NCBI RefSeq assembly: GCF_008330945.1
Contig: NZ_CP043488.1
Coordinates: forward strand, 1,612,001-1,676,000
DNA length: 64,000 nt
Direction of reading: 5' to 3'
DNA from: Labrys sp. KNU-23
Lineage (GTDB): Bacteria; Pseudomonadota; Alphaproteobacteria; Rhizobiales; Labraceae
This document shows positions 25,756-34,533 of the stretch, piece after piece. Under the pieces are notes generated by a model. It had not been told where the DNA came from. It did not search any database and saw only the letters and a list, made by a program, of their open reading frames with translations. A program made the translations under genes and the position numbers. The first letter of the stretch is position 1, and each line of letters begins with the position of its first letter.

Positions 25756-27828
25756 TTAGGCGGCGTCGAGCTTGATCTGGATGTTGAGCCACTCGTCGAT
25801 ATGGGCGACGCAGTCCGGAGGGATGACGGTGGTCGAGTCGAGCTGATCGATGATGGCGGGTCCCTTGATCGTGACCCCGGCCGCCAAATGATCACGATCA
25901 TAGAGGTTCGTGGTCAGTGCCTGCGGCTGGCCGTGGAACCAGACCTCCCGCGTTCCCTTGGGTGTCGCCTTTGCGCCCCTGTCGATCTCGACTTTCGGGA
26001 AGGACGGTTTGGGCGTGACGCCGATCGCGCGAACGGTCAGACGATAGATCTCGACCGGGAAATCCTCACGACGGAAGTTGTGGGCCTTCTCATATTCACT
26101 GTGGAAGATCGCGATCGCCTCTTTCATCGATTTGATCTGGCCGGAAACCGGCACCGCCAGCGAACGCCACTGGCCGCGATAGCGCATGTCGACAAGACGC
26201 TGGAACGTCATGTCCTTCTCCTCGACACCGTCGGTTTCCAGGCGCTGGCGCCCTTCGGCTTCGATCTCCCTGAACGCAGCCTCGATGTCGGCCGGATCGG
26301 CCTCGACGGCATCCTTGAAGAACATCCGGGTCACGTCGTGCTGGATATCGACGAGCATGCAGCCGACGGCGGAGGTCACGCCGGGGTTCGGCGGCACGAT
26401 TACCACCGGGATGTTGAGCTCGCGCGCAATGTCCACGCCGTGCAGCGGGCCCGCTCCTCCGAAAGCCACCAACGCGAAATCGCGAGGATCATGGCCGCGG
26501 GCAATGGAGATCAGGCGAACCGCATCGGCCATATTGGCATTTGCAACCCGCAGCGTCGCCAGCGAGGCCTCGATCACATTGAGCCCGAGCGGCTCGGCGA
26601 TCTTCGCCATCGCCGCGAGTGCGGCATCACGATCGAGCTTCATCGTGCCGCCGGCGAGTTCAGTACCAACGCGCCCCAGGATGATGTTCGCATCGGTATT
26701 GGTCGGTTCAGTGCCCCCCGCCTTGTAGCAGGCGGGCCCTGGCACGGAGCCGGCCGATTGCGGGCCGTTGCGCAGCGACCCCGCCTTGTCGAGCCAGGAG
26801 AGCGAGCCGCCACCCGCACCAATGGTGAGCACCTCGACCGACGGGAAGCAAATCGGATGGCCCCAATCGACCTCCCATTTGTCGGTCATGCGCAAATGGC
26901 CATCCGCCGCAAGCGAAATGTCGGCCGATGTTCCGCCCATATCCAGACCGATCGCGTTCTTGTAGCCGCACAGGCCGGCGAAATGCCTGCTGGCAATCGC
27001 ACCTGCCGCGATGCCGGAAGCCGCGAGGCGCGCCGCATATTTCTCCGCCGTGGCCGGCGTAATCACGCCACCGCCGGAATGCAGGAGCAGCACGTCGGCC
27101 TCATAACCGGCTTCGGTCGTTCTGCGGTCGATATCGCGCGCATAGGGTCGGATGATCGGCGCCAAGATCGTATTGGCGACCGTCGTCGAAAACCGGTCGT
27201 CCTCGAAGATCTCCGGGTGTGTTTCGTGCGACGTGGTGATTGCGACATCCGGCCCGAGCTCTTCAGTAAGAATTTCGGCCATTCGCAGTTCATGAGCGCC
27301 GTTGACGTAGGCGTTGATGAAACACACCGCGACCGCGGTCACTTTCCGCTTGCGCAGGATGCGCGCGACTTCACGGGCCTCGGCTTCGTTAAAGGGCTCG
27401 ATGACCTCGCCGCGATAGTTGATGCGCTCGGTAACGGCGAAGCGATCGCGCCGGCGAACATAAGGCGGGGTGCCTTCCTTGTAGGCGTCCCAGGGGTCTT
27501 CCCGGGTACCGCGTCCGATTTCGAGAACATCGCGGAACCCCTTGGTCGTCACCATGGCCGCGGGCTTGAAATTGCGGGTTATCAGCGCATTGGTGGCGAT
27601 CGTGGTGCCGTGGGTAAACAGTTCCACGTCATGCCAATCGATCCGGGCCGCGGCAGCGCCGTTCATAACGGCGTCAATTGGATTGGACGTGCTTGGGACT
27701 TTTGCAACGGTTTGATTGCCGTTGGAGTCCAGAATGAAAACGTCGGTGAATGTTCCTCCAACGTCTATGGCAACTCGAACACGTGACCCATTAGACGCAT
27801 AGCTGCTCAGTCTTCCGTCTATATTCAT
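25756..27828 (-). CDS. hyuA: Hydantoinase/oxoprolinase family subunit A
   Basis: A 690-residue HyuA-type ATP-binding subunit. The acetate-kinase/ASKHA fold is seen in VRVAIDVGGTFTDVFIL near residue 17, FTHGTTIATNALI near 70, AIGLDMGGTSADISL near 295 and FGGAGPLHGVDIAREL near 463. The ATG has GGAGGAG nine bases upstream. It is the first gene of hyuA-hyuB-permease, with a long leader (27829-28383) holding a stable hairpin. Together with HyuB it should open a lactam or imide ring with ATP. Confidence 0.88.
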   Translation of the reverse strand: MNIDGRLSSYASNGSRVRVAIDVGGTFTDVFILDSNGNQTVAKVPSTSNPIDAVMNGAAAARIDWHDVELFTHGTTIATNALITRNFKPAAMVTTKGFRDVLEIGRGTREDPWDAYKEGTPPYVRRRDRFAVTERINYRGEVIEPFNEAEAREVARILRKRKVTAVAVCFINAYVNGAHELRMAEILTEELGPDVAITTSHETHPEIFEDDRFSTTVANTILAPIIRPYARDIDRRTTEAGYEADVLLLHSGGGVITPATAEKYAARLAASGIAAGAIASRHFAGLCGYKNAIGLDMGGTSADISLAADGHLRMTDKWEVDWGHPICFPSVEVLTIGAGGGSLSWLDKAGSLRNGPQSAGSVPGPACYKAGGTEPTNTDANIILGRVGTELAGGTMKLDRDAALAAMAKIAEPLGLNVIEASLATLRVANANMADAVRLISIARGHDPRDFALVAFGGAGPLHGVDIARELNIPVVIVPPNPGVTSAVGCMLVDIQHDVTRMFFKDAVEADPADIEAAFREIEAEGRQRLETDGVEEKDMTFQRLVDMRYRGQWRSLAVPVSGQIKSMKEAIAIFHSEYEKAHNFRREDFPVEIYRLTVRAIGVTPKPSFPKVEIDRGAKATPKGTREVWFHGQPQALTTNLYDRDHLAAGVTIKGPAIIDQLDSTTVIPPDCVAHIDEWLNIQIKLDAA

Positions 27829-28383
27829 AGGCGGACTCCTCCAGATTTACGTTGGACAGTGTGATCCGGACAGCACAACTTACGTCGTGCAGTACGATTT
27901 TCTTTTATGTTTGGGGGGGATGGTCACGCACAATACATACTGCGCGCCGCGCAATGTGCCGTGACCGCGTTCTCTGTTGAACGTAATTGACAGCATATGC
28001 ATAAAATACTGAATTCGCCAAACGTTTTTTTGCGCGGGTAATGGACCCTGGCCCGCAGCCTCTCCTCGGGTATGTTCTTGGCGTGGACGGGGAATGGCCC
28101 GTAAAACCTGCAAGTGGCGGGGCGACCGGCATGCCGAGCGCTGCGGCGACGGGATAGGCCAGCAGCACAATGTTCATATTCCGTTTGTTTTTGGCGTGCC
28201 TACGGAAACCGCTCTTGCCCGGGCCCCAGTTTGGCGGGACGGCTATCTTCCGCGCCGTCCTCACCGGTAGATCATTGTTGAGCCTGCTTCTCACGGCTAT
28301 GCTCAGACGCGCTCCAAACTTCGTGCCGAGGCGATTAACGCTTTTGCACCCGGTCGGTTTGCGTTGAGCAGACAGGGGACATA
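27829..28383. other. hyuA leader and spacer with hairpin at 27922-27966
   Basis: GGTCACG and CACA pair with TGTGCGTGACC on the minus strand (one bulged base), enclosing a GCGCG-rich inner stem. This lies about 95 bases upstream of hyuA, followed on the minus strand by a C7 run rather than a U-run. It is a candidate target for AmiR-like antitermination but lacks a clear terminator tail. No gene was recognised in the remaining stretch to 28383. Confidence 0.4.
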
Positions 28384-28857
28384 ATGAACGATGACCTGAT
28401 CGAACGGCTTGAGCTAGGCGTGTCCTCGTGTGGAATGCATGACGACAATGAGACGGAACTATTCGACATTGACGATGCCAACAATACAATGATCGAAGCT
28501 GCCAGAACACTGCGTGCCAAGGAGGCGGAGATAGCACGGTGCCATGCTCGGCTCGAAATCGACTACGAATACAATGTCGACCTCACAAAGAATGAGGTTG
28601 CTCGTGTTGCAGCACCGATGGAAAATCGGCTGTTGAGGGAAGATGGCATCACCCGCCGCGACGCGACTATCGATAGGTTGAAGCTCCATTTAAGCAATGC
28701 ATTGGAGACCTCGGATCGCTATCGGTACGCATTGTGGGCTATCATTGAATGCGTCCAATACAGTGCTGACTCGAACCCCGTTTGGGCGCAGATCGCCAGC
28801 AAGGTCCTTTCAGAAACGAGTGATCTGCCCCGCGGGATGGTCCAGGGTGATTGTTAG
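28384..28857 (+). CDS. Hypothetical protein, possibly phage-derived
   Basis: A 157-residue soluble, charged protein starting MNDDLIERLELGVSS with helical heptad-like segments around residues 40-115. The ATG has GGGGACAT upstream. The opening DDLIERLE is common in small phage or prophage proteins of alphaproteobacteria, but I cannot assign a family. A 37-codon frame overlaps its stop codon. GC content appears lower than in neighbouring catabolic genes, consistent with transfer. Confidence 0.5.
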   Translation: MNDDLIERLELGVSSCGMHDDNETELFDIDDANNTMIEAARTLRAKEAEIARCHARLEIDYEYNVDLTKNEVARVAAPMENRLLREDGITRRDATIDRLKLHLSNALETSDRYRYALWAIIECVQYSADSNPVWAQIASKVLSETSDLPRGMVQGDC

Positions 28858-28970
28858 TGGGCGGCAGGCTGAACCTGCCCTCGATGTTGGACCGGATCGC
28901 TGACCGTTTTCAGGAGGCAATCGAGCATCGCGGGCTGCCTGCGGATGGCCACTGGCCCGTTCGGGACTGA
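28857..28970 (+). CDS. Small ORF coupled to the preceding hypothetical gene
   Basis: A GTG start shares its first base with the preceding stop (TAGTG) and gives a 37-residue peptide with MLDRIADRFQEAIEHRG and ending LPADGHWPVRD. The junction suggests translational coupling. No family was recognised; it could also be a shifted tail of the upstream protein. Confidence 0.35.
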   Translation: MGGRLNLPSMLDRIADRFQEAIEHRGLPADGHWPVRD

Positions 28971-29068
28971 GCTTTTTGCTGGGGATGTCATAGAAGTTTT
29001 TACGATCTCGTTACACATTGCAGATCACATTACAGCTGACCTAACGATTATCACTGGAGGATAGCCAA

Positions 29069-29287
29069 TTGTTCAAGGAAGGAACCAGTGTGGGAAAGGC
29101 AGTCAGTATCTTAGGAATCATTTCGTTTGTGCTTGGTTGCATAATGATTCCTACGTCATCAGGCCTTCCGCAGGAATTGGAAGGCATCGTTGCGCTAGGC
29201 TTTGGTATGTTGACCTTTGCGCTTGGCCGCATCCTCGATGCTCTCACTGCGATCAGAACGGCGCTCGACAAAAGCCCATCTGCATAA
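29069..29287 (+). CDS. Small hypothetical membrane protein
   Basis: A 72-residue protein with two predicted membrane helices, about residues 10-28 (VSILGIISFVLGCIMIP) and 38-58 (EGIVALGFGMLTFALGRIL). The start is TTG with GGAGG eight bases upstream, which is what makes the gene credible. No function is recognised. Confidence 0.5.
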   Translation: MFKEGTSVGKAVSILGIISFVLGCIMIPTSSGLPQELEGIVALGFGMLTFALGRILDALTAIRTALDKSPSA

Positions 29288-29734
29288 TCGAACGCCAGGA
29301 TCTGGCGTTGTCTAACGACCGGACACGCGCCATTGCGAGTTGATCAGCGATCGTGTCGTAATCGGAGCCCGTGGAAGGGAGCAAGCTGTTCCTGCTTGCG
29401 TCCGGGCCGGACTGGCCACCACGCTAATCGCAGATTCTCCGCGACAACCGCCTATATCCTGGAACACGTGATGAATGATCCGCGGGCGTAGAGCGCGCTC
29501 GCTTCGGCGCGAGATGTTAGGAAAGAACGTCTGACGCCCGGCTCCAGGAGGGATGCTGTGAGCCGGGCCATGGAAGACAAGGGCTATTCGCAGCGCCGCG
29601 CCTGCAAAACCTTGTGTTGTAGGACCACGAACGCTCGGTTGCCCAATGTCTTGCTCGCATGTGCCTCGCCGCAAAAGCGGCAGGCGGGCCGTCGTGTACG
29701 CCATGAACGACATCTGCCCGCCTCCGACGGTGTG
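29288..29734. other. Intergenic with possible IS3 OrfB scrap
   Basis: A short plus-strand frame at 29558-29620 reads MEDKGYSQRRACKTL, like the first residues of IS3-type OrfB, then degenerates. Nothing else was recognised in this 447-base spacer. Confidence 0.3.
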
Positions 29735-30553
29735 TCAGCCGACGTTGCGCGCGGCTCCACGCTGGAAAACCGTCGGAAACCAGTCTTCGCGCAGCTTCTC
29801 GCCCGCCGACATGCCGTGGCCGGGATAGGGAGGCGAGGTGCGCCCGGGCCGATCGACATAGCGGGCGTCGTCTCCCACGAGCCGCAGGGAAAAAGCCCTC
29901 CGCCGCGTCGACGCCTGGTTGCCGCGGGCGCCATGGAGCGTCATGTAGTTGAAGGCGACGGCATCGCCCGGCTCCATCTCCCACTCGCGAATATCCATGC
30001 CTTCCGCATCGGGATCGGGTACGGGGATATAGGCATCGCTGTCGGCGTAGAAATTCTCTTCCGAGAGCCAGCGCGTCGGCAGGACCGGCTTCGGCCAGCG
30101 ATGCGAGCCGGCGACGCAGCGCAGCGACGCTTCGCGCACCGGATCCAGCGGCGACCAGAAGCTGACCGTCTGCGTCCCCTCGACAAAATAGTAGGGGCCG
30201 TCCTGGTGCCAGGGCGTCGGCTTCGATGTGCCGGGTTCCTTGACCAGGACATGGTCATGGAAGACCTGGACCGAATTCGCCCCCATCAGGTCCGCCGCGA
30301 CCTCGCCGGCTGCGGAGTGACGGATCACAGTCTCGAATTCGGGGATGCGCTCCCAATTGCAATAGTCGTCGAAGAAGCGACCTGCTTCGCCAGGCTTGAG
30401 GTTCTCGGCGCCATATTGGCTGGGCTCGGCCATGTTGCGAGCCACACCCGCCCGCAATCTCTCCACGTGATCCTTGAACAATCCGCGCACCAGCACGACG
30501 CCGTCGCGCTGATAGGCCTCGATCTGTTCCTGCGTGACGAGCGGATGTGTCAT
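29735..30553 (-). CDS. Phytanoyl-CoA dioxygenase (PhyH) family protein
   Basis: Second Fe(II)/2-oxoglutarate oxygenase of the window, 272 residues, with PTPWHQDGPYYFVEG near residue 125 (His-x-Asp) and NYMTLHGARGNQASTRRRAF near 214 holding the distal His and the 2-oxoglutarate Arg. I chose the ATG at 30553 because GGGAGG precedes it. It is divergent from a LysR regulator. It differs clearly from the 12.5-kb dioxygenase, so the two are not a recent duplication. The substrate is unknown. Confidence 0.82.
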   Translation of the reverse strand: MTHPLVTQEQIEAYQRDGVVLVRGLFKDHVERLRAGVARNMAEPSQYGAENLKPGEAGRFFDDYCNWERIPEFETVIRHSAAGEVAADLMGANSVQVFHDHVLVKEPGTSKPTPWHQDGPYYFVEGTQTVSFWSPLDPVREASLRCVAGSHRWPKPVLPTRWLSEENFYADSDAYIPVPDPDAEGMDIREWEMEPGDAVAFNYMTLHGARGNQASTRRRAFSLRLVGDDARYVDRPGRTSPPYPGHGMSAGEKLREDWFPTVFQRGAARNVG

Positions 30554-30599
30554 TGCGTTCCTCCCTGCTTGACGGAACGAGCAAACAGGCAATCGTTTA

Positions 30600-30627
30600 T
30601 AGTTTCAAATAATAAGTATCTAAACTA
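30600..30627. promoter_or_regulatory. Candidate LysR-type operator
   Basis: TAGTTT and AAACTA form an inverted repeat spaced by 16 bases in the 85-base divergent gap between the dioxygenase and the LysR gene. AT-rich dyads here are typical LysR targets; the call rests on position. Confidence 0.4.
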
Positions 30628-30638
30628 CTCTTAGGCTC

Positions 30639-31538
30639 ATGCTATATCTCACGCTTCGCCAGCTCGAGTATGTTTCCGCCGTGGCCCACTCCGGCAGTCT
30701 TTCGGCCGCCGCCTCGCAGCTCAACGTATCGCAGCCCTCGCTTTCGGTCGCCATCACGCAGGTCGAGCGGCGCCTGGCGCGCAAGCTTTTCATCCGGCGC
30801 CGGGGTGCCCCGGTCGAGCTGACCGATTTCGGCCGGGATTATCTTGCCCAGGTCGAGGAGATCATCTCCCTCGCCCGGCAGTTGGATGACCCCGCCCGCA
30901 ACCAACGCGCTACTGCCGGCCGCCTGACACTGGGGCTGTTCGAGGATCTGGCGCCGCTTCATATCGGCCGCCTGCTCAATGCCCTGCGCAGCAAATTGCC
31001 GGGCGCGGAAATCCGCTATCGCATCGCCGATTTCGAGACGCTCGCCCGCGACATGCTGCAATCGCGGATCGACTTGGCCGTGACGTTCGACCTTGGTCTC
31101 GACGCAAGCTTCCTGCGCCGACCGCTCGCGTCCATCCAGCCTCACGCCTTGATGCGCGTCGACGACCCCCTTGCCGGCTTGCAGGAGGTCAGCCTCCGGG
31201 ACCTCGGCCAACGCGCGCTGATCCTCTTCGAGGAAGGCCTGTCCGTAAGACACGTCCTGGGCCTCTTCCGGCGGATCGGCGCGGAGCCGGTCGTTCGCCA
31301 CAGGGTGCAGGCACTCGAGGTCATGCGCAGCCTGGCCGCCCATGGCGATGGCATCGGCATCACCTATGCAGGATCGAAAAGCAGCTGTGCCTATGACGGG
31401 ACTCCCCTGGCCAGTGTGCCGATCGCCGAGGATTTCGCCCGGGAACCGGTCATCCTCGCCTGCCCGCTCGACGGTGCGAAGAGCGCGATCCTGAATCCCG
31501 CCTCGCAAGCCATTGTCGAGGCGTTCAGCCGCGAATGA
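30639..31538 (+). CDS. LysR-family transcriptional regulator
   Basis: A 299-residue LysR protein with N-terminal helix-turn-helix (LRQLEYVSAVAHSGSLSAAA, then QPSLSVAITQVERRLARKLF) and a substrate-binding domain from about residue 90. It probably controls the divergent PhyH-type dioxygenase. A GC-rich hairpin at 31543-31567 (GCCGCTCT/AGAGCGGC) follows its stop, without a T-run. Confidence 0.82.
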   Translation: MLYLTLRQLEYVSAVAHSGSLSAAASQLNVSQPSLSVAITQVERRLARKLFIRRRGAPVELTDFGRDYLAQVEEIISLARQLDDPARNQRATAGRLTLGLFEDLAPLHIGRLLNALRSKLPGAEIRYRIADFETLARDMLQSRIDLAVTFDLGLDASFLRRPLASIQPHALMRVDDPLAGLQEVSLRDLGQRALILFEEGLSVRHVLGLFRRIGAEPVVRHRVQALEVMRSLAAHGDGIGITYAGSKSSCAYDGTPLASVPIAEDFAREPVILACPLDGAKSAILNPASQAIVEAFSRE

Positions 31539-31665
31539 ACGGGCCGCTCTGCGCCACCCAGAGCGGCGCTACAGAATCTAACTTGGGGTTCAAATCGAAA
31601 TTGATGCCGTAAGCTCTTATTCTTGCGTTATTTTTTGAAATTTTATCCCTTCCCCACACGATCCG

Positions 31666-33069
31666 TTAACTTTGCGCTTCGAACCGTTCGGGCAGGATCT
31701 TTCCCGGGTTCATGATGTTCTTCGGATCGATCGCCGCCTTGATGGCCGCCATCACATCCAGTGCCGGGCCCATCTCGCGCTCCATATAGGAACGCTTGCC
31801 CTGCCCCACGCCATGTTCGCCCGTACAGGTTCCTTCCATGGAAAGAGCCAGCTCGTTCAGCCAGCCGATATAGGATTTGGCAGCGGCCCGCTCTGTCGGG
31901 TTCTCCGGATCGAGCACGATCAGATTGTGGAAATTGCCGTCGCCGACATGCCCCGCAATCGGAGCGAGCAGTCCCAGTGATTGGGCTTTCTCGGCCGCCG
32001 CGCCGATGCATTCGGCCAATCGCGAGATCGGCACGCAGACATCGGTGCTGATGCCCTTGGCGCCAGGCCGCAGACCCAGGACCGCCCAGAACAGGTCGTG
32101 GCGCGCCTTCCACAACCGCGTCCGTTCTTGCGGATCGGTCGTCCAGTCCAGCGCGGTGGCGCCGTACTCGCGGGCGATTTCGCCGAAACGCACCGACAAT
32201 TCGGCGACGGCGTCCGGTGTGCCGTGGAATTCGGCCAGCAGCAGCGGTGTCTCCGGCAGGCTCAGCTGCGAATGGGCATTGACCGCCCTGACCGTGGTTG
32301 CGTCCAACAGCTCGATCCGCGCAAAAGGCAGGCCGAATTGGAGGCCGCTGATGACAGCATTGCTGGCAGCTTCGACGGTGGGGAAGGAGCAGCGGGCCGC
32401 CGACACCGCCTCGGGGATGCCTCGCAACCGAACCGTGAGCTCGGTGATGATGCCGAGCGTGCCTTCCGAACCGACGAGCAGCCTGGTCAGATCGTAGCCC
32501 GCCGCGCTCTTGCGCGCCCTGTGGCCGGTGCGGATCACCCGGCCGTCCGGCATCACGGCCTCGAGCGACAAGACTGCGTCCTTCATGGTGCCATAGAGCA
32601 CCGCGGTCGTGCCCGAAGCGCGGGTGGCGGCCATGCCGCCGAGGGTTGCATCGGCGCCTGGATCGAGAGGGAAGAACAGGCCGGTATCGCGCAGATATTC
32701 GTTCAGGCGGCTGCGTGTCACGCCCGGCTGGATCACGCAGTCCATGTCTTCGGCATTGACTGCAAGAATTCGGTCCATCCGCGTCAGGTCGACGGATATA
32801 CCGCCCCTTGGCGCATTGAGCTGGCCTTCGAGCGAGCTACCCGCCCCGAAGGGGATGACCGGCACGCCGGCCTCGCTACACAGCCCGACGATATCGGCAA
32901 CCTCCGCAGTGCTCTCAGCGAAGACCACGCCATCCGGCGGCTGGTTCTCGATCCAGGTCGTCGTGGAACCATGTTGAGCACATATGGCCGCCCCGGTCTG
33001 GAAACGATCCGCGAACCGCTCGCGCAGGGTTTGGATGAACGCCTTGGGAAGGGTGCTTTCTCTCGACAT
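31666..33069 (-). CDS. FAD-linked oxidase (D-lactate/glycolate dehydrogenase GlcD-like)
   Basis: A 467-residue flavoprotein of the D-2-hydroxy-acid dehydrogenase group. PCMH-type FAD-binding region: PFGAGSSLEGQLNAPRGGIS near residue 78, DPGADATLGGMAATRASGT near 138 and SAAGYDLTRLLVGSEGTLGI near 190. The C-terminal domain carries HVGDGNFHNLI near 382 and TGEHGVGQGKRSYMERE near 425. It should oxidise a D-2-hydroxy acid and pass electrons to a quinone or cytochrome. The start is the ATG at 33069 with GGAG upstream. It lies 215 bases downstream of the aminotransferase gene, so a joint amino-acid catabolic role (transamination, hydroxyacid oxidation) is possible. Confidence 0.8.
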   Translation of the reverse strand: MSRESTLPKAFIQTLRERFADRFQTGAAICAQHGSTTTWIENQPPDGVVFAESTAEVADIVGLCSEAGVPVIPFGAGSSLEGQLNAPRGGISVDLTRMDRILAVNAEDMDCVIQPGVTRSRLNEYLRDTGLFFPLDPGADATLGGMAATRASGTTAVLYGTMKDAVLSLEAVMPDGRVIRTGHRARKSAAGYDLTRLLVGSEGTLGIITELTVRLRGIPEAVSAARCSFPTVEAASNAVISGLQFGLPFARIELLDATTVRAVNAHSQLSLPETPLLLAEFHGTPDAVAELSVRFGEIAREYGATALDWTTDPQERTRLWKARHDLFWAVLGLRPGAKGISTDVCVPISRLAECIGAAAEKAQSLGLLAPIAGHVGDGNFHNLIVLDPENPTERAAAKSYIGWLNELALSMEGTCTGEHGVGQGKRSYMEREMGPALDVMAAIKAAIDPKNIMNPGKILPERFEAQS

Positions 33070-33284
33070 GGCACTCCGCTGATTGTGCTGTCCGCAGGAC
33101 GTCTGCGGAATGGACGAAGGCACCCACGGCTTGCGGGCGGGACAAGACTATCCTGTCGCGGTCACGATGGTCGATAGTACGATCCGGCCATCGCCGCACT
33201 GGTAAACAGCATCGGGCAGATCAGCCCTTCGCGGCGAACGGCATCCCGATGGTTCCTTCCGATCGCCGCTCTCCCCCCGGCCCC

Positions 33285-34394
33285 TCACCTCGACAGCCAC
33301 GCTGCCGCCGCCTTCAGCAGAGCCTCGGTGGCGGCAGCCGTACCCGTCGTGACGCGCACGCCCTCGCCGCGAAAACAACGTACCGCAATCCCGGACGCCG
33401 ACAAATGAAGGGTCAGTGCTTCCGCTGCCGCGCCGACCGCCAGCCATACAAAATTGGCCTGCGAAAGCGCGACCTCGAATCCTAGGGCCAAAAGTCCCTC
33501 ATACATACGCCGCCGCTGCTCGAGGCTGGCGGCTATTCGCGCCGCGACCACATCCTCTTCGGCGAGGGCGGCGAGCGCTGCCGCCTGCGCGGTTGCCGGC
33601 AGCGGGAATGGCGGCGCGACTGCATTGGCCGCTGTAATGACGCTTCGATCCGCCAGGCAATAGCCGACCCGCATGCCGGCAAGCCCCCAAGCCTTGGAAA
33701 ATGTGCGCAGCACGGCAAGGTTCCGATGCCGGGCGAGGCGGCGCGCGGGCGAGGCGGCAACCATCGCCGCCTCGTCGGCATAGTCGGCATAGGCCTCGTC
33801 GAGGATGATGAGCGTTTGCGCGGGTATGGCATCCAGCAGCGCCTCCAACTCGTCCGGCGCCAGCACGGTGCCGGTCGGATTGTTGGGGTTGCAGATGATC
33901 ACCACCCGCGCCTCGGATCTGCAGGCCTGGAGGATCGCTGCCGCATTCAGCCGGTGACGACCGTCGAGCGGCACCTCCACGAGGCGCGCGCCTGCTCCGC
34001 CGACGATGATCGGATAGGCCTCATAGGAGCGCCAGGGCGTGATCACCCTGTCGCCAGGATCGCAATAGGCGCGGATGAGCTGGTCCAGCATGGTGACGGA
34101 GCCCGCCGACACCGCGACCATGTCGGCGGGCAGACCATGCCGGTTTGCCAGCGCCTGCGCCAGCGTCTCGCCGCGCAGATCCGGATAGCGGTGCGCGCCC
34201 GCCATTGCCTTGGCCACGGCGGCCTGGACGGCCGCGCTCGGTGGATCCGGTGCCTCGTTGGAACCGAGCCGGTGCGCGAACGCGATGCCGGGCCCGGCTC
34301 GGCCGCGTCCGTAGCCGGGCAATTCCGTCAGCCGCGCGCTGGGCTTGGGCGCGTCAGCTCCCTGATCGCCGATTGCAAACATTGGCCCCGACAT
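33285..34394 (-). CDS. HisC-like class I/II aminotransferase
   Basis: A 369-residue fold-type-I PLP aminotransferase close to histidinol-phosphate aminotransferase. Visible are NEAPDPPSAAV near 45, RYPDLRGETLAQALANRHG, CNPNNPTGTVL near 170, ILDEAYADYA near 202 and FSKAWGLAGMRVGY near 230 with the PLP lysine. Its genomic setting beside a GntR regulator and an amino-acid importer suggests catabolic use on an imported amino acid rather than histidine synthesis. I chose the ATG at 34394; the long upstream frame crosses the operator and is unlikely. Confidence 0.8.
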   Translation of the reverse strand: MSGPMFAIGDQGADAPKPSARLTELPGYGRGRAGPGIAFAHRLGSNEAPDPPSAAVQAAVAKAMAGAHRYPDLRGETLAQALANRHGLPADMVAVSAGSVTMLDQLIRAYCDPGDRVITPWRSYEAYPIIVGGAGARLVEVPLDGRHRLNAAAILQACRSEARVVIICNPNNPTGTVLAPDELEALLDAIPAQTLIILDEAYADYADEAAMVAASPARRLARHRNLAVLRTFSKAWGLAGMRVGYCLADRSVITAANAVAPPFPLPATAQAAALAALAEEDVVAARIAASLEQRRRMYEGLLALGFEVALSQANFVWLAVGAAAEALTLHLSASGIAVRCFRGEGVRVTTGTAAATEALLKAAAAWLSR

Positions 34395-34415
34395 GCTGGC
34401 ATCCAAGTTATATAG

Positions 34416-34431
34416 AGTTGTATATGCAACT
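34416..34431. promoter_or_regulatory. Operator of the GntR regulator upstream of the aminotransferase
   Basis: AGTTGTATATGCAACT is a 16-base near-palindrome with perfect AGTTG/CAACT arms and TATATG centre, 22 bases upstream of the aminotransferase ATG. It shares the TGTATA core with the site in the importer promoter, as expected for one HutC-type GntR regulator. Confidence 0.55.
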
Positions 34432-34533
34432 TGAATATCCTTCACATGTCGAGCCCCTGTCAAGGCAGACGAAGCCCCTTTGGCGAAGTGAGGGCGAGGC
34501 TGAGCCGGCCAGAAACGCGGCGCGCCCGTCGCG

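Noticed and set aside
23585..25759. 724-codon plus-strand frame opposite hyuB
   Set aside because: Antisense shadow of a clear HyuB gene; low-complexity composition and no family motif.
25660..27786. 708-codon plus-strand frame opposite hyuA
   Set aside because: Antisense shadow of HyuA, which has all ASKHA motifs; no ribosome-binding site.
31543..31567. GCCGCTCT/AGAGCGGC hairpin after the LysR gene as a terminator
   Set aside because: No T-run follows; noted with the gene but not called as a terminator.
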